Source: Todiramphus chloris collaris
Taxonomy: Eukaryota > Chordata > Aves > Coraciiformes > Alcedinidae
Length of the DNA: 64,000 bases
Assembly (NCBI GenBank): GCA_025345505.1
Contig: JANVCC010000120.1
Coordinates: 7,158,053 to 7,222,052, forward strand
Reading direction: 5' to 3'
A program made the translations under genes and the position numbers. Positions 37,641 to 56,308 of this stretch are shown in pieces. The stretch's first letter is position 1; every line of letters starts with the position of its first letter. Below the pieces are notes generated by a model. The model searched no databases. It was not told where the DNA came from and saw nothing but the letters and a program-made list of their open reading frames with translations.

Positions 37641-40600
37641 TAAGCCCTGCCGGGTCTGACCCAGCCCTGCCCTGCGGACGGGTGAGGGTCTGTGATGCAG
37701 ATTGTGTTCCTCTGTAGCTCTGTGTTGCGGAAAAAATGCAGCAGCTCCGTTTAATCTTCCCAGCTTCCTCAGGGTTGTTCAGCCCAGAAGTGATCTGGGT
37801 GAGGATACCTCGTGCTCCGGTGTTTGCTGTGTCCGGGCAGAGCCGTTCAGCTCTCCCAGCCCCACATGCATGGTGACCCCACGCTCGCTCACACTGAACT
37901 TCCAGCCAGGAGAGCAGGTCCTGTCTCAGGGCCATGGCCTCAGCGGTCCAGCCTCGGGAGCTCCCTGCAGCTTGGTGCTTGGGGGTCTCTTCTCATCCTG
38001 GAGCAGCAGGGACAGCTGATCCTGGCACGCTCAGCACCTCTAGGGAGGTTTGGGGTTAGAGATGAAGCGTGGTTCGTGCCATGGCAGCACCAGGGCAGCA
38101 AAGCAAGCTGGAAACTTAGACGTGTGTCTATGAAGGAGCCATGAAGGCAGGAACGCGAGCAGGGCTGCGGGGTGGGATTGTGTGGCAGTGCATCAAGCGG
38201 ACCAGAATTCATGCTAAAAGACAAACCGTTCCCCTTGTATTACCTATTGTAGCTGCGTGATCGTCTGCAGGATACATGGGATTAGCATTGTAGTAACAAC
38301 CTGCTGCGTAACACCCAGCTCCTCAAGCCTCTCTGATGCTGCTGTGAAGCAAGGGAGTCCTCCCCGGCACGCTCTGCTCCCATCCGAGCCGACGAGAATG
38401 GCAAAGCCATTAGCTGGGAGCATATTCGTTAATGTGACATAAGCAGCTAAAGAAGACGTATTTATGCTCCTTCATTTGCAATTGATAATCTCAAGAGCGA
38501 GAGGCTGGTAATAAATTTTCTCACAGGGGCTTCTCTCCCCGTGCAGCCCACACGGCAGAAGGGAATCGGCAGCTCATTTGCATAAGATAATGAAACTGCA
38601 GCAAAATAGTAAAACTGCAAAGTGACTTTGTTTTAATAATGACAGATGCTTCTTAAACACTTTAATTATGTATCTCAGAGCAGTTTTAGCTAGGCCACAA
38701 AAAGGGAGAGCAATATTGCTGAAATACTTGGAATAAAACTCGTTCCCTTTCCACAACTTGAAGTTTTCTCCAACCCAGAACTTACCTCTTTGCTCCAAAG
38801 CTTTTCTGGCTCAGGGAGTGCCTGTTGCGGGTCTCAAGAGAGGAGAGACGAGTCCTCCCAGGCAGGTAACCCCCCAGGTGTGGGATGAGTGTCCTGATCC
38901 TGCTCCCCAGCCCTGCAGGAGAGCGAACCGCGGGGATACCCCCTGGGCTGGCTCCTCTCAGCACCCGCAGCCCAGCGCCGAGGAGCACAGGGAGCTGCCG
39001 CCGGCTGCGGGGATGCTGCGGAGCTGGGGGTCAGTGACACCCCAGTGACACCGGCATCGGCAGCAGCCAGCGCTTCCCTCAGTGGAATTCACTGTCGGAG
39101 CATAGCGGGCACTCTGTTGTAAAGAGTCAGAGAATGGTGCGTCCAACAAGGCACAGGGAGAAAGATAAACATGTTAATGGAGGAGAAAGCCATAAAGTGA
39201 GTAAACAGCGTGCGTGTAGAAAATGGAAAGAAATTCTGGGCAGCAGGGGAGGATGAAAATAAGCTATCTAGTGCTGAAGGGTAAAAAGCTCTAAAAGGAT
39301 GGGATGGTCTGTGCCTGAAATCTTCCTGCAGCACGCCTTTGGTCTTTTCTGCAGTGATTCATCTGACCCTGCGCTCTGCCATGTGCCCCCTTTCTTCCTG
39401 TAATGATGTCCCTCTCTCTTCTGCTGGAGATCGCCTTCTGGTTCCGCCCGCTTCCCTTTAATGCCCATGAAAAGGAGCCTCTCCAGACCTGGTCCTCCTG
39501 TCAGGCAGCGCAGAGCACCCTCGGGGTTGCAAGGATCAGCTGTATCACCGTCACTTTGCTAATCTACGAAAACCATTTCCAGGCACATTGTATACCGAGC
39601 CCATATGTTACTGCAGCACTGCCAAAAGAGTTCTTGTTTACTAAGATCACACTTTCAGTCGGTGTTCGGAGCCTGCTAAATAGCACCATTGATGCCACTG
39701 AAAATAAAAGGTGTTGGCACCCTGTCTGCCCCAGCAAATTGCTCAGCACTTTCTGCTCGGAAGCCGCTCCCGAGCACTGACACCTGCAGCTGAGCTCAGG
39801 CTGCCTGGGGGCCCGATCCTGCTGCACTCCTGGCCCGTCCTCTGTGCGCTCTCGTGTCCTACGGACAGTTCTTGTGTGCTCCCCCGTCTCCCTGTGAGCA
39901 TCAGCTCTTGGGCTCTGTGGGAGGTGTACCAGGCTCTGATCCCCGGGGTGGGACAGGGCTTTCCATTTTCTGGTGTCCTCTGCTCAGTTCCCTTTCCCCA
40001 GCTCAGCTTAGCTGCAGCTTTCTGAGCCACGCTCACAGAGTTTTTCTAGTTAAAGGCAGAATGTAAATGTACAGTGCTGGCCCCGTGGCTGGTTTGATAT
40101 TTCAGTTCCTGGCTGAAAATGCCAGATGTGGAGATTCTTGAAGGAAAATGTCACCAAACTCTTCCAAATGTCACAGGCAAGTTTGGATTCCAGCTGGGTG
40201 TCCAGCAGAGGTTAGGGAAGGTTTTGTTCTGTGCCAGCTGCTTTGCTGGGAGCTGGGAGCTCGCTTTTCCACCGGGTTTCAGCTCCTGGTGATGTTGCTC
40301 CCTGGTTCTGCAGGGCCCAGCCTGCCCCTTCCCGCTGCGCTCCTCCTGGATGTGGGGGGATAGCGGAGGAGGCTCCACTGCTCCCTGCTGACTTCCCTGG
40401 TGCAAGTCACCTCAGTTTCTCCTCCATGGAACAAGAGATGGAGGCGGTGCGAGCCCTGCTCTCCCGGCGTGCTCAGCGAGCTCGGGATGAGGAGAATACC
40501 ACTTCTGAAAATTGCATCGAGAACCTGAAAGGCTCTCGATGCCTGAAAGCCAAGGGCTTTTTCAAGTGGAAAGTTATTTTCTTCTGTGTGGTTAGTTACA

Positions 40601-42640
40601 GCTCCCTCTCCCGTGGTTGTTACGGGCCCGTGCGCTAACGATGCGTGCCCGCTTCTGACGTGGAGCGACCGGCTCTCGGTCTGCTAAAGCCACCACGTAG
40701 CACATTAGAGGAGAAGCTGCTTCCCGCTGCCCTCGTTCTCTCTGTTCCAACCCCAAATTTTCGTTAAGAAAATCGGGTGTCATTTGCTTATGAAAACATT
40801 TAGGTCCAAGTTCGCGTGAGTCCTTCCCGAGTGGCAGAGTTTTTGTCTGGTTTGGTTTGAGGGAGGAGAAGAGGGTTGGGAGCGCAAGGGAGGTGTGGAG
40901 GTGGTGGTCACGTCGCTGTCCCTCCTTCCTGCGCGGTGGCAGCTTCCGAGCTCTGACATCCAGGGCCAGGGGCACATGGGCCTGCAGATGGACAATTACC
41001 GCTTCAAAATGGGAGTCTGCTGAAAGAAACACAAGTTAAAAATTGTTCTCTCTGCTGAGATGAAAATCCGACGTGTCTAGAGGTGCCAGGATGGAGCCGG
41101 GAGGTGGGAGGCTGGGCAGAGTTGCCTCAGTCACCATTCCTGCTTTCCTTCCTCCTTTGCTCAGAGGGAATAATTGGTGCTCAAAGGGAACCGGTCTCCT
41201 TTTTTATGAGTGAAATCTGTTGTCTGATTAATTATTCATTTGTAGCATGATTGGCAGCTTTGAGGTGGTGGGTTCACAGTCGGTAAAGGGTGATCCGTTG
41301 ACTGACAAGGTTAATTGCTGCCTCCCGTTATCGGCGGTAACGATTTATGTTGACAATCGCTGGCATTTCCAGCGCGGACGGAGCTTTGCCGTGCGGGGTC
41401 AGCCAGCGCTGCCCTGCCCTGCCCCGCGCTGTCCTGGGCAGACGGGAGCAGCCCTTCCCTCGCTCCCAGAAGCAGGTCGCACATCCTGGGCGAGGTAGAA
41501 GAGGCTTTGCAAAGGCATCGGTTGCTTTTACCTTTTTTTCCCCGCTTCTTTTTGACATGTTCTCTGCATATTGATCAGGGTTCAGAATATAAAAGTGAGA
41601 CTCGGCTCTGCTCTGAAAGCCTCTCCTTGGCAGAGGCGTCAAAGCTGTGGTTTTCCAGGGGGCCCGAGTGAATAGAGATGAGAGAGATTTATCAGGGTGA
41701 CCCTTAAAAATAATTAAAATTGGAAGGAATTATCTTTTAAATCTCAGTGTACAGGAAATGGCAACTTCTAGGGATTATTTACTAAATGCACAACGACGTG
41801 CCCGAAATGCTGCCCTTCCACCCTGCGCACCTTCCCGGGCGATGCCGCCTCTTGGAGGAGGGTTTGGGAGCTGGGCTCACTGTGCCATGGAGCCCAGAGC
41901 TGGGTGAGCTGGCCCCGGGGTGCTGCCTCTGCTTCCAGAGGTTCTGGTGGCCTCGGATGGCACAGCTCCCATCGCTCCCACCCTTCCCGTCCTGGAAAAC
42001 ACAGACACTTGCTCCTGCCTCAATATAACAAAGCCAAGTCAGAAAGATTTCAGACTAATAAACATTGGCCTTCAGGGTGCTTCCAGCTTTTACCAGGCTA
42101 ATAAGTTTTTTGACTTACATCGGAGGGGGAGCGGGTAAGCAGAGCTGTTATGAACCTGGGAGCCCGCCGGGGACCTGCGCTCTCGTCAGAGGGGCTCGGG
42201 CACCTTTCCGGAATGAAAAGCAGACGCAGCCTCTGGGCGAGCTGTGCTGGGAGAGCCTTTCTGCAGGGGGCTCTTTGTGATGTATCCGCACTTAATTAGC
42301 TGTCTGACATCAAACTTTGTGCAGGTGCACAAAGATGGGGCAGTTCTGCCGTCTGAGTTACTCCTCAGCTCTCACCCCCCTCGGACCAACGGTGAAGCCA
42401 TCGGGGCTCTTCCCTTCTCCGTGGGCTGCGGTCAACCCATCCCAAGCCCTCCCAAGCACACCAGTCCCCTCTGGTGAGCAGCACCAGCCGCTCTTCTGAG
42501 ATGTTTGTGGTTACCCATGAGTGGGTTTTATTATCACTAACCTTTTATGGCCGCTTATCAGGAGAGAGGGGATGGCATTAAACCACCCGGGCCAAGGGAT
42601 GAAGTTTCCACGAGGAAGCAGCAAATTGTTCAGTACGAAC
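37641..42640. other. Intergenic DNA, no gene recognised
   Basis: No supported gene. It holds AT-rich candidate elements at 38,430-38,720 (listed) and around 41,650-41,780. GC-rich DNA between them has only short frames that match nothing I know. This block lies just beyond the probable end of the GRIK3 transcript. Confidence 0.5.
38430..38720. promoter_or_regulatory. AT-rich candidate conserved noncoding element
   Basis: A reverse octamer ATTTGCAT at 38,576-38,583, a related ATTTGCAA about 100 bases earlier, and several TAAT cores lie in an AT-rich island without open frames. It is a candidate enhancer by motif content only. Confidence 0.3.
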
Positions 42641-42674
42641 AGGCAGAAACCTCGTTATTTTCTAGAAATTATTT

Positions 42675-42680
42675 TTTATT
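42675..42680 (-). other. Candidate distal poly(A) signal AATAAA
   Basis: A canonical AATAAA hexamer on the minus strand within an AT-rich stretch. If used, cleavage would fall around 42,645-42,665. It is the most distal of four candidate signals after the GRIK3 stop. Confidence 0.4.
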
Positions 42681-42774
42681 TAAAATTTAAAACCATAGTA
42701 CTTCATACAGCAAACTGTGCACTTTGATATATCACAGTGTCTTAAAAAGGAAAATAATCAGAATTTTTTCTTTC

Positions 42775-42802
42775 TTTTTTTTTTTTTTTTGGAAATTTTA
42801 TT
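42775..42802 (-). other. Poly(A) signal next to genomic A16 tract
   Basis: On the minus strand an AATAAA (42,797-42,802) is followed six bases later by 16 consecutive A (42,790 down to 42,775). This may be a real polyadenylation signal, or it may be the fossil tail of a retroposed transcript. The A-tract could also cause internal priming in cDNA libraries. Confidence 0.4.
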
Positions 42803-42977
42803 TACATCAGCCTAGAATGATCAGCAAGTAACACAGTTACTATGAAACCAAAATTGTTACAAAATGTTTACAAAAAACTATATTCATAGAAATTCTGCAT
42901 GTCCACAAAGGAAAATCCCCTGAATGTCATGGAGACCATTTTTTTTCCTTTTTTCCCCTCACTTTTTTCTGTTGTTC

Positions 42978-42997
42978 TTTTTTTTTTTTTTTTTTTT
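42978..42997. repeat. T20 homopolymer (A20 on the minus strand)
   Basis: A run of 20 T on the plus strand, followed closely by a further T-run around 43,003-43,011. It lies inside the probable GRIK3 3' UTR, where it would read as a poly(A) stretch. Confidence 0.95.
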
Positions 42998-44200
42998 CTG
43001 TCTTTTTTTTTGAGAAACATGTCAAAGTAAGGTACAGAAAGCAGAGGGGTCGTGATGCTGACGCCCAGGAGCGCTCCTGCCCGGCTGGCCCCGGGCAGCT
43101 CGGGTGCCCGCAGTCACTGGTGCTGGGCTCAGGCTCTCCGCGGGGTTTGTGTCCGCGAGCGCAGGGGGATGGGGCCAGAGTCTGCGGGTCCCTTTGCGGT
43201 GACCTTCCCGGAGACCACCCCTGCTGGCACCCGCCCGGGTCCCGCTCCGCAGAAGCCCCCGCCGAGGGGGAGCAGCGGCTGCCCAGAGCTGGAGCTGGTT
43301 CCCTTGGGCAGGTTCTGTCTCTCCGTGGGTCTTGGCGCCGTACCCGACACGCGCTGCTGGTGGACTGCAAACAGAAAAGCAGCCCCAAACAGTGCTGCCT
43401 GCTGGGCCCGTCTCCCAGGAGAGCTGGGAGGAAGAAGCGAGTGATAAAGGGACAGTGAACTGAGGTGGCAACAGTTTTGACACAGTTTAATAGCCCAAAC
43501 CTGTTTTTCTTTCTTTCTCCTCACTTTTTCAATCCCTCTGCCCAGTGAGCAAAGAGAGGAACGGATTTAAACCAACTTGGAAGTCAGATGATTTCTAAGC
43601 TGCGAGTGGTCAGCAGTCACAAGCAGGTCACAGAATAGCTCGTGGGTGGCCAGGGCTGCCCGGCTCAGGCTCCAGCACATCTCCGCTGCGCTCGGTCGTT
43701 GCTCCTCTGCGGCTGGACGCCTGCCAGGGCGAGGGTGAGGAGCACGTGGGGTCGGTGGGGATGGCAGGGACACTCCAGCGCTGCTCAACAGAGGAGCAAC
43801 GGGCCCAGTTGTCGCCGGTTCCTGGTTCCCAGCAGGAGGGTCGAGGTGGGAACCCATCCCACCTCCCACTGTTCTCATGGGCAGGAGCCAGCGGTCCCCG
43901 GCAGCCCCCCGGCTCCTGGGGTGTTTGGAGCAGCGCAGAACGTTTCCTTGTTGTTAAATGTCAAATGTTTTAATGATCAAGATTTGGGCATGAAACCATA
44001 ATGAGGTCGGCTGCTATTTCACATCTGATTTATGGGCAGTGCAGAGAGGGAAGGGAGAAGGTTGATCTGCAGGGTTTGGTCATGCTGCAGGTAGCACCAG
44101 TAATTCCAGCAGCTCACCTGTCACTCTAGGGTGTTTGTGAGTAAAATCAAATCAAACTGGTGTCAAAGATGACTAAATGGGATTTACGGTGTTAGTAATA

Positions 44201-44210
44201 TTTATTTATT
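44201..44210 (-). other. Candidate proximal poly(A) signals (tandem AATAAA)
   Basis: Two overlapping AATAAA hexamers on the minus strand in an AT-rich setting, about 2.3 kb after the GRIK3 stop. They could give a shorter mRNA isoform. Confidence 0.3.
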
Positions 44211-46412
44211 TTAAAGAATCTGCCAGGAAGCGAAACGAACGCTGTTTTCTGGGGTGTTTTACTCTGGATGTTTAAAGCCAGTTTCAGACTTTGTTTTTAT
44301 CTCTGCCTATTAGTTGTAAACATCCCTTCCTAGGAGCTTAGAAATCTGCAAGGAACACATGAAATCTGCGACTCTGACACGCCTAAGGATTCACAGGGAA
44401 ACACAGACAGAGTGTCATTAGCTTTGGGAAGCAGAGCCGCACTTCAGTCTGTCCTCCGCTGCGGGTATTGGGTCAGCAAACTACAGAGAACATGATGCCC
44501 ATTGGCTTGGCAGGTTTCACCCCAATTTTTGTGTGGTTTCTGTGAAAGGGTGAAAATTAATTTAAAATCTTTGCATATTTTTACTTGAGTCAAAATAGGT
44601 CAGATTACCTTTTTCTTGTTTCCGGTCCCTGTGATGCTCCTTTACGCGTCGGGAACAACCAAAACAAGGACGAGCGCTGTTCTGTGCTGGAGGGGGGAGC
44701 AGCTATCTCCCCCGGAGCTCATGTGCTAATTCTGGCCAGCTCCGAAGATAACCTTCCTCCCTGAGCCGCGGGAAGAAACAGGTGGGGAAAAAAAGCCTGA
44801 AATCGGCTCCAAACAGGTTTGTTCCTTTGGGCGAGGATAAACTTTCCCGAAAGGCCAAGCAGCGACGGGAGGGCGAACGGGGTCAGTTCAGCTGCTGGCT
44901 GCCCCCGGCAGCCGGGCAAAGCGTGGGGTTGGAGCACGGGCACTGCCTGCCCTCCAGGCCAGAGTGGCCGTGGGGCTGCAGGAGGGGCTGCAGCAGGTCC
45001 CTCTCACCCGGACCTGTGCGAGGGAAGGAGGTCTCTCTCTTCTTCAGCACCAGCGTTCAAATCGGAGCTCTTAGGCACCTTTGCAGTACTCCGTGTGATG
45101 TTCTGGGTTACAACGGGCAGAGAAGTTTCGGTTTCTTTCATGTTGCAGATTAATCCGCAGTGTCCCAGCTGTGTGGTCGCCCCTGGGGGGACGGAGCTGA
45201 GTGACATTCCTCGAGCGTTGCTGCAGGTCAGCAGAGGGGTCTTTGGTAATTCTGACTAAATTCATCTGCAGGACCAGCCTTCTGGGTTAAGCAACCTGAA
45301 ACTCAGAACAACAGTTCATGGAAGATTTCTCAAAAACATTTTAGCATGTGTTTCCTTAAATCCCACAGAGATGCTGTCAGAGGGGCTGCCATTCACCAGG
45401 CAGAGCAAGAGGGGTGTCAGGCTTGGCTCACACAGTGCTGCTCGTCCTGGGCCAGCCCTGGCCCTGCAGGCTGAGACTTTATCTTCCAGGTCTCTGATGC
45501 CATGGGGGGCATTTAGTCCTGACCCAGACGTACTGTCCTCTCCTGGCGTGCGTGCGAATGCCGCGGAGCTGCAGTTCAGCGCCGCTGGGTTTCATGGAAA
45601 CTGGTACCCTTCAGCTCCTGCAAACAGCTCCTGCTGCTGCTGAGCCCTGCGGACTCGCCGCTTTACACACTTCTTTGCGGGAGAGACTGAGCTTTGTAGG
45701 AAGAGTGACAGAGCTGAGGGCCTGGGGATCGTGGTGTCACCCTGTGCACAGGCTGGAGTTCAGCACGGGGCGTGTGGGTGGCGTCCCTTGGGGGTGGCAG
45801 CAGGTCCCACGCACACCGCGCTGTTCCGTCCCCGCCCGGGAGCTCGGCTCGGGCTCCCGCAGCCCCTCCTGCTGAGCTGTCCTGGGGCTGCTGCTGACCG
45901 CCTGAGTTGCCTTCTCCCACCAGACCCTGCTGGGCTTTCAGCTGTGGGTAAAGGGCCACTGTGAGCTGACTGGAGAGAAGGCACAGCCTCGACCATCGGG
46001 TGCTTCACAGGTACCTTTCCCGGATGACGTATCCTACGTGTGCTGTGTCTGTCAGAGTGGAGCGGCTGCTCGCGCTGCACCTGACAGAGGGTTTCTTTTT
46101 ATTGCCATGCTAAAGAAGCCTTGTTTGGGGGCTCCTCCTTACCCACCGAGGGTTGGTTTGGCTCAATTCTGTTTCGCCTCCATGTCTTTTCAGTATGTAA
46201 ACATCAGACTCCTGGATGGTAGCGTGTTTGGACTCCATGAGGCCTCTAGGATCTAAGCGTTAAAAAGCAAAAGGAACAAAAAATAACAAAACCAAAACCA
46301 AAAGCCCCAAGACCCATGTTACAGTCCGTGCTTTGAAGTTCTTGCTTCTGCGCCGGTGGTCGATGCAGCTGTGTTGGAAAGGCTTTGTTCTTAAAATGAA
46401 CCAAACCAGGCC

Positions 46413-46533
46413 TTTTTTTTTTTCTGGGTTTTTTTTCCTTTTTTTTCTTTTTTTTTTTTTTTTAATCCTTTCTTCCCCAGTTAAGAGTGCATCCAGCCTT
46501 GTCTGCCGCAGCTCCTTCCCCCCCCCCCCCCCC
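46413..46533. repeat. Homopolymer cluster directly after the GRIK3 stop
   Basis: T11 (46,413-46,423), further T-runs, T16 (46,448-46,463) and C16 (46,518-46,533). In transcript sense this is a G16 run starting 11 bases after the TAG, then several A-runs. Such runs are unstable and hard to sequence. Confidence 0.9.
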
Positions 46534-46543
46534 GTCCCCTTCC

Positions 46544-46738
46544 CTAGGGAAACACAGGTGCCAATCCGGTGTTGCAGGTCATGTTGTCCTTCCCCGGCAG
46601 CCGTCGGTCGTTGAAGGTGTGCATGTTGATCACGGCGTCCGTCTTCACCATGATGGGTGCCTGGGGCTTGTGCTTGACCCGTCGCTGGCAGGTGAGCGAC
46701 AGCCGGATCTCCTCGGCCACGGCGCTGCAGAAGGAGCG
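46544..46738 (-). CDS. GRIK3: GRIK3 terminal coding exon: cytoplasmic tail of GluK3
   Basis: It encodes the last 64 residues and a TAG stop of the kainate receptor subunit GluK3. The exon opens in phase 0 after a good polypyrimidine-AG acceptor (46,739-46,740) with [10 protein letters not shown] and continues through the basic stretch CQRRVKHKP. It then reads the kainate-family motif [14 protein letters not shown] and ends in LAPVFP, which matches the GluK3 tail as I remember it in mammals and differs from the ETMA-type PDZ ligand of GluK2. The tail is intracellular and carries trafficking and partner-binding determinants. A rodent splice variant (GluK3b) adds bases between this exon and the previous one, but I see no convincing alternative acceptor here. 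A 16-G tract follows the stop in the transcript. Confidence 0.95.
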   Translation of the reverse strand, partial: RSFCSAVAEEIRLSLTCQRRVKHKPQAPIMVKTDAVINMHTFNDRRLPGKDNMTCNTGLAPVFP

Positions 46739-47763
46739 CTGGGGAGAGCAGGGACGAAAAGCACCGTTACCCCCGGCGCAACCTTCCGCCAGCCGCCCTG
46801 AGACCGGGCTCTGCGGAGGGCAGGCACCAGGCTTAGCCTGCGTTTAAAGCATCAGCTCTGCTTAGCGGGACTTCAGTGCTGCAGGGGTGTCTGGTTGACC
46901 CCGCTCTCCTCTGCCAGGAATTGTGCCTTTGACGCACTAAATCCTGCAAAAAGGCCGAGCTGCGGGCGGCCGTTGGAGTGCCAGTGATTTCTGTGATCCC
47001 TGCTGGGGGGCTGGCAGGTTTATGTGCTGGGAATCAGAGGGCTACCGAATCCTGCTGGGCTTGCTAGTGGGCAGTTTTCCTTCATCTATCTAGTCCAGCA
47101 CGTGGGCAGCTCGCTTTGATTTCTGATCACGCACACAAATGCACTTTCCACTCACTGCACTGTGGCACGCAAGGAAGAGGGGAAACCACAAAAGCAGCCC
47201 TTGTTTCCTGAGCACTGGTCACCCACTGCGGGCGGGATGGGCTGATTGTGTGAGTGGTGTGAAAAGTTGATAAGATAGTATGAGGCTTCCTGCTGGGCCC
47301 TGACAGTTCCTCGAGGCTCTTTGAATAGGACTGGGGGGCAGAGCCAGAGACTTCACACGTGTGTACGTTACACCTGGAACGTGCAACATGATCGTGTGTG
47401 ATGGTGGCAGGTGGGTATAACAGCTCTGAGAGGTCCCTCCCAGAGATCTCTGTCCATACTCTCGTTATTTATATGTTGGTTTGCTCAGAATCCCTCTACA
47501 GATGTTTATTAGCCTAGCCACTGCAGCAGCAGATGACCCTGATCAGAGTAGCCATGATTTGTCCCTGACCTGAGGCTGACTGAGCAGGACAGAGCAATGA
47601 GCCGTAGGGGATGGCATTTCAGGCATGCTGGGGCCCTTGGGCCTCCAGGCAGCAGAGGTGGGGCTGGATCCCTCTGCCCATCTCCCTGCCTCCCTCGGGT
47701 CAGCGTGCAAAGTCCTCAGTGGCTGGGCTAGAGGTGGCACAGGGGAACAGAGGAAACCGGTAC
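46739..47763 (-). other. GRIK3: GRIK3 intron between M4 exon and tail exon
   Basis: A 1,025-bp intron with GT at 47,763-47,762 and AG at 46,740-46,739, in phase 0. No additional exon or repeat was recognised inside. Confidence 0.9.
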
Positions 47764-48014
47764 CTGCTCACGCTCCGCCGTTTTGCGCAGCTTGTAGATG
47801 AACTCCACCATGGCCACGAAGACGGAGAGCACCAAGCCTGCTGCCAAAACGATGAAAATCCCACCGATGTTCTGGATGCCCAGAGCGCTGGCCTCCTTGT
47901 TCTCATCCTCAGGGCAGCCGTTCCCCCGCCACCACTTCTCCTTCATTATGTGGAGCTTGTCCTCCTCCTGGAGCTGGAGGATGGCAATGGTGATCTTGTC
48001 CCTGTAGGGTGACC
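47764..48014 (-). CDS. GRIK3: GRIK3 coding exon: end of S2 and M4 of GluK3
   Basis: A 251-bp exon that encodes 83 full codons after completing a split glycine. It starts SPYRDKIT and runs through the end of ligand-binding segment S2 (WWRGNGCPE, whose Cys forms the S2 disulphide with the Cys of RNCN in the previous exon). It then crosses the membrane in M4 ([18 protein letters not shown]) and ends in the basic [10 protein letters not shown] on the cytoplasmic side. The sequence EEDKLH has Asp where GluK1 and GluK2 have Gly. This Asp and the His three residues later form the zinc site described for GluK3, which supports the paralogue call. At the end of M4 the sequence is AMVEF where kainate subunits normally read A-V/I-GEF, an unusual Gly-to-Val change. 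Acceptor AG and donor GT are both canonical. Confidence 0.97.
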
Positions 48015-48258
48015 CTGGGGAAGGGGAACACCATTACACACAGAGGAAGGTAGGACAAAATGACAAAATGCCAGAGTGGGGACCGTGTCTGTGCCAAGTG
48101 GGGCGGCTCAAACCTCTCTCCAATGGGCGGGCAGCGTAAGCTTTGGTATTTGGGAATTTGCTGTTGGCAGTGGATTCTCTGAATCCGCTTCTCTGTGGCA
48201 TCTGTGCTAACTACCCCTGCTCCAGGGTACCCCCAGAACCCCCACCGCTGTCACTTAC
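48015..48258 (-). other. GRIK3: GRIK3 short intron within S2
   Basis: A 244-bp intron in phase 1, with donor GTAAGT and a pyrimidine-rich acceptor ending CCCCAG. Nothing else was recognised in it. Confidence 0.95.
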
Positions 48259-48481
48259 CCATGGGAGTCCCAATCCCGTAGCCTTTGGAATCGATGAGCC
48301 CCCCGATCTGCGTCAGGTTGCAGTTCCTCTGGGTGATGTATTCGATGGTGGTCGACTCCATCAGCAGAGCGTAGTCGGCTGTGAGCGTTCGCTGGATTCC
48401 CTCCTCGTTGTTCTTAACAAGTGCTGTGGGTTTGCTGCTCATGAAAGCCCACATTTTTTCAAATGTGGAAATTTTGGATTT
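48259..48481 (-). CDS. GRIK3: GRIK3 coding exon: core of ligand-binding segment S2
   Basis: A 223-bp exon that encodes 74 codons plus the first base of a glycine. It begins [11 protein letters not shown] and includes the [11 protein letters not shown] stretch, one residue shorter than the equivalent SSRRQ- or SSRQQ-type stretch of GluK2 and GluK1, a GluK3 trait. It carries DYALLMEST, whose Glu binds the amino group of glutamate in this family. It also has an NLT glycosylation sequon, the Cys of RNCN that pairs with the Cys of the next exon, and LIDSKGYG. The Asp of LID sits 29 residues before the Asp of EEDK, matching the spacing of the two zinc-site aspartates known in GluK3. No frame break is present. 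Confidence 0.97.

Positions 48482-56308
<7,827 letters not shown>

Larger units (their letters stand above)
42660..46543 (-). other. GRIK3: Probable GRIK3 3' untranslated region
   Basis: This is the sequence downstream of the GRIK3 stop codon in transcript orientation. Mammalian GRIK3 mRNAs carry a 3' UTR of several kilobases, so a 3.9-kb UTR ending near the last AATAAA cluster is plausible. Minus-strand AATAAA hexamers occur at 46,098-46,103, 44,201-44,210 (two overlapping), 42,797-42,802 and 42,675-42,680. Open frames in the GC-rich part (43,020-43,530) show no known protein. The true 3' end cannot be decided here, and 42,660 is an estimate from the most distal signal. Confidence 0.45.

Noticed and set aside
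43022..43524. Overlapping minus-strand open frames of 131-153 codons downstream of GRIK3
   Set aside because: Three frames are open at once in a GC-rich stretch of the probable 3' UTR. The peptides are rich in Pro, Gly, Ser and Arg without known motifs.
46739..46790. Alternative upstream acceptor for a GluK3b-like tail
   Set aside because: The nearest upstream AG would add 44 bases, not the 40 that I recall for the rodent variant, and it lacks a polypyrimidine tract.
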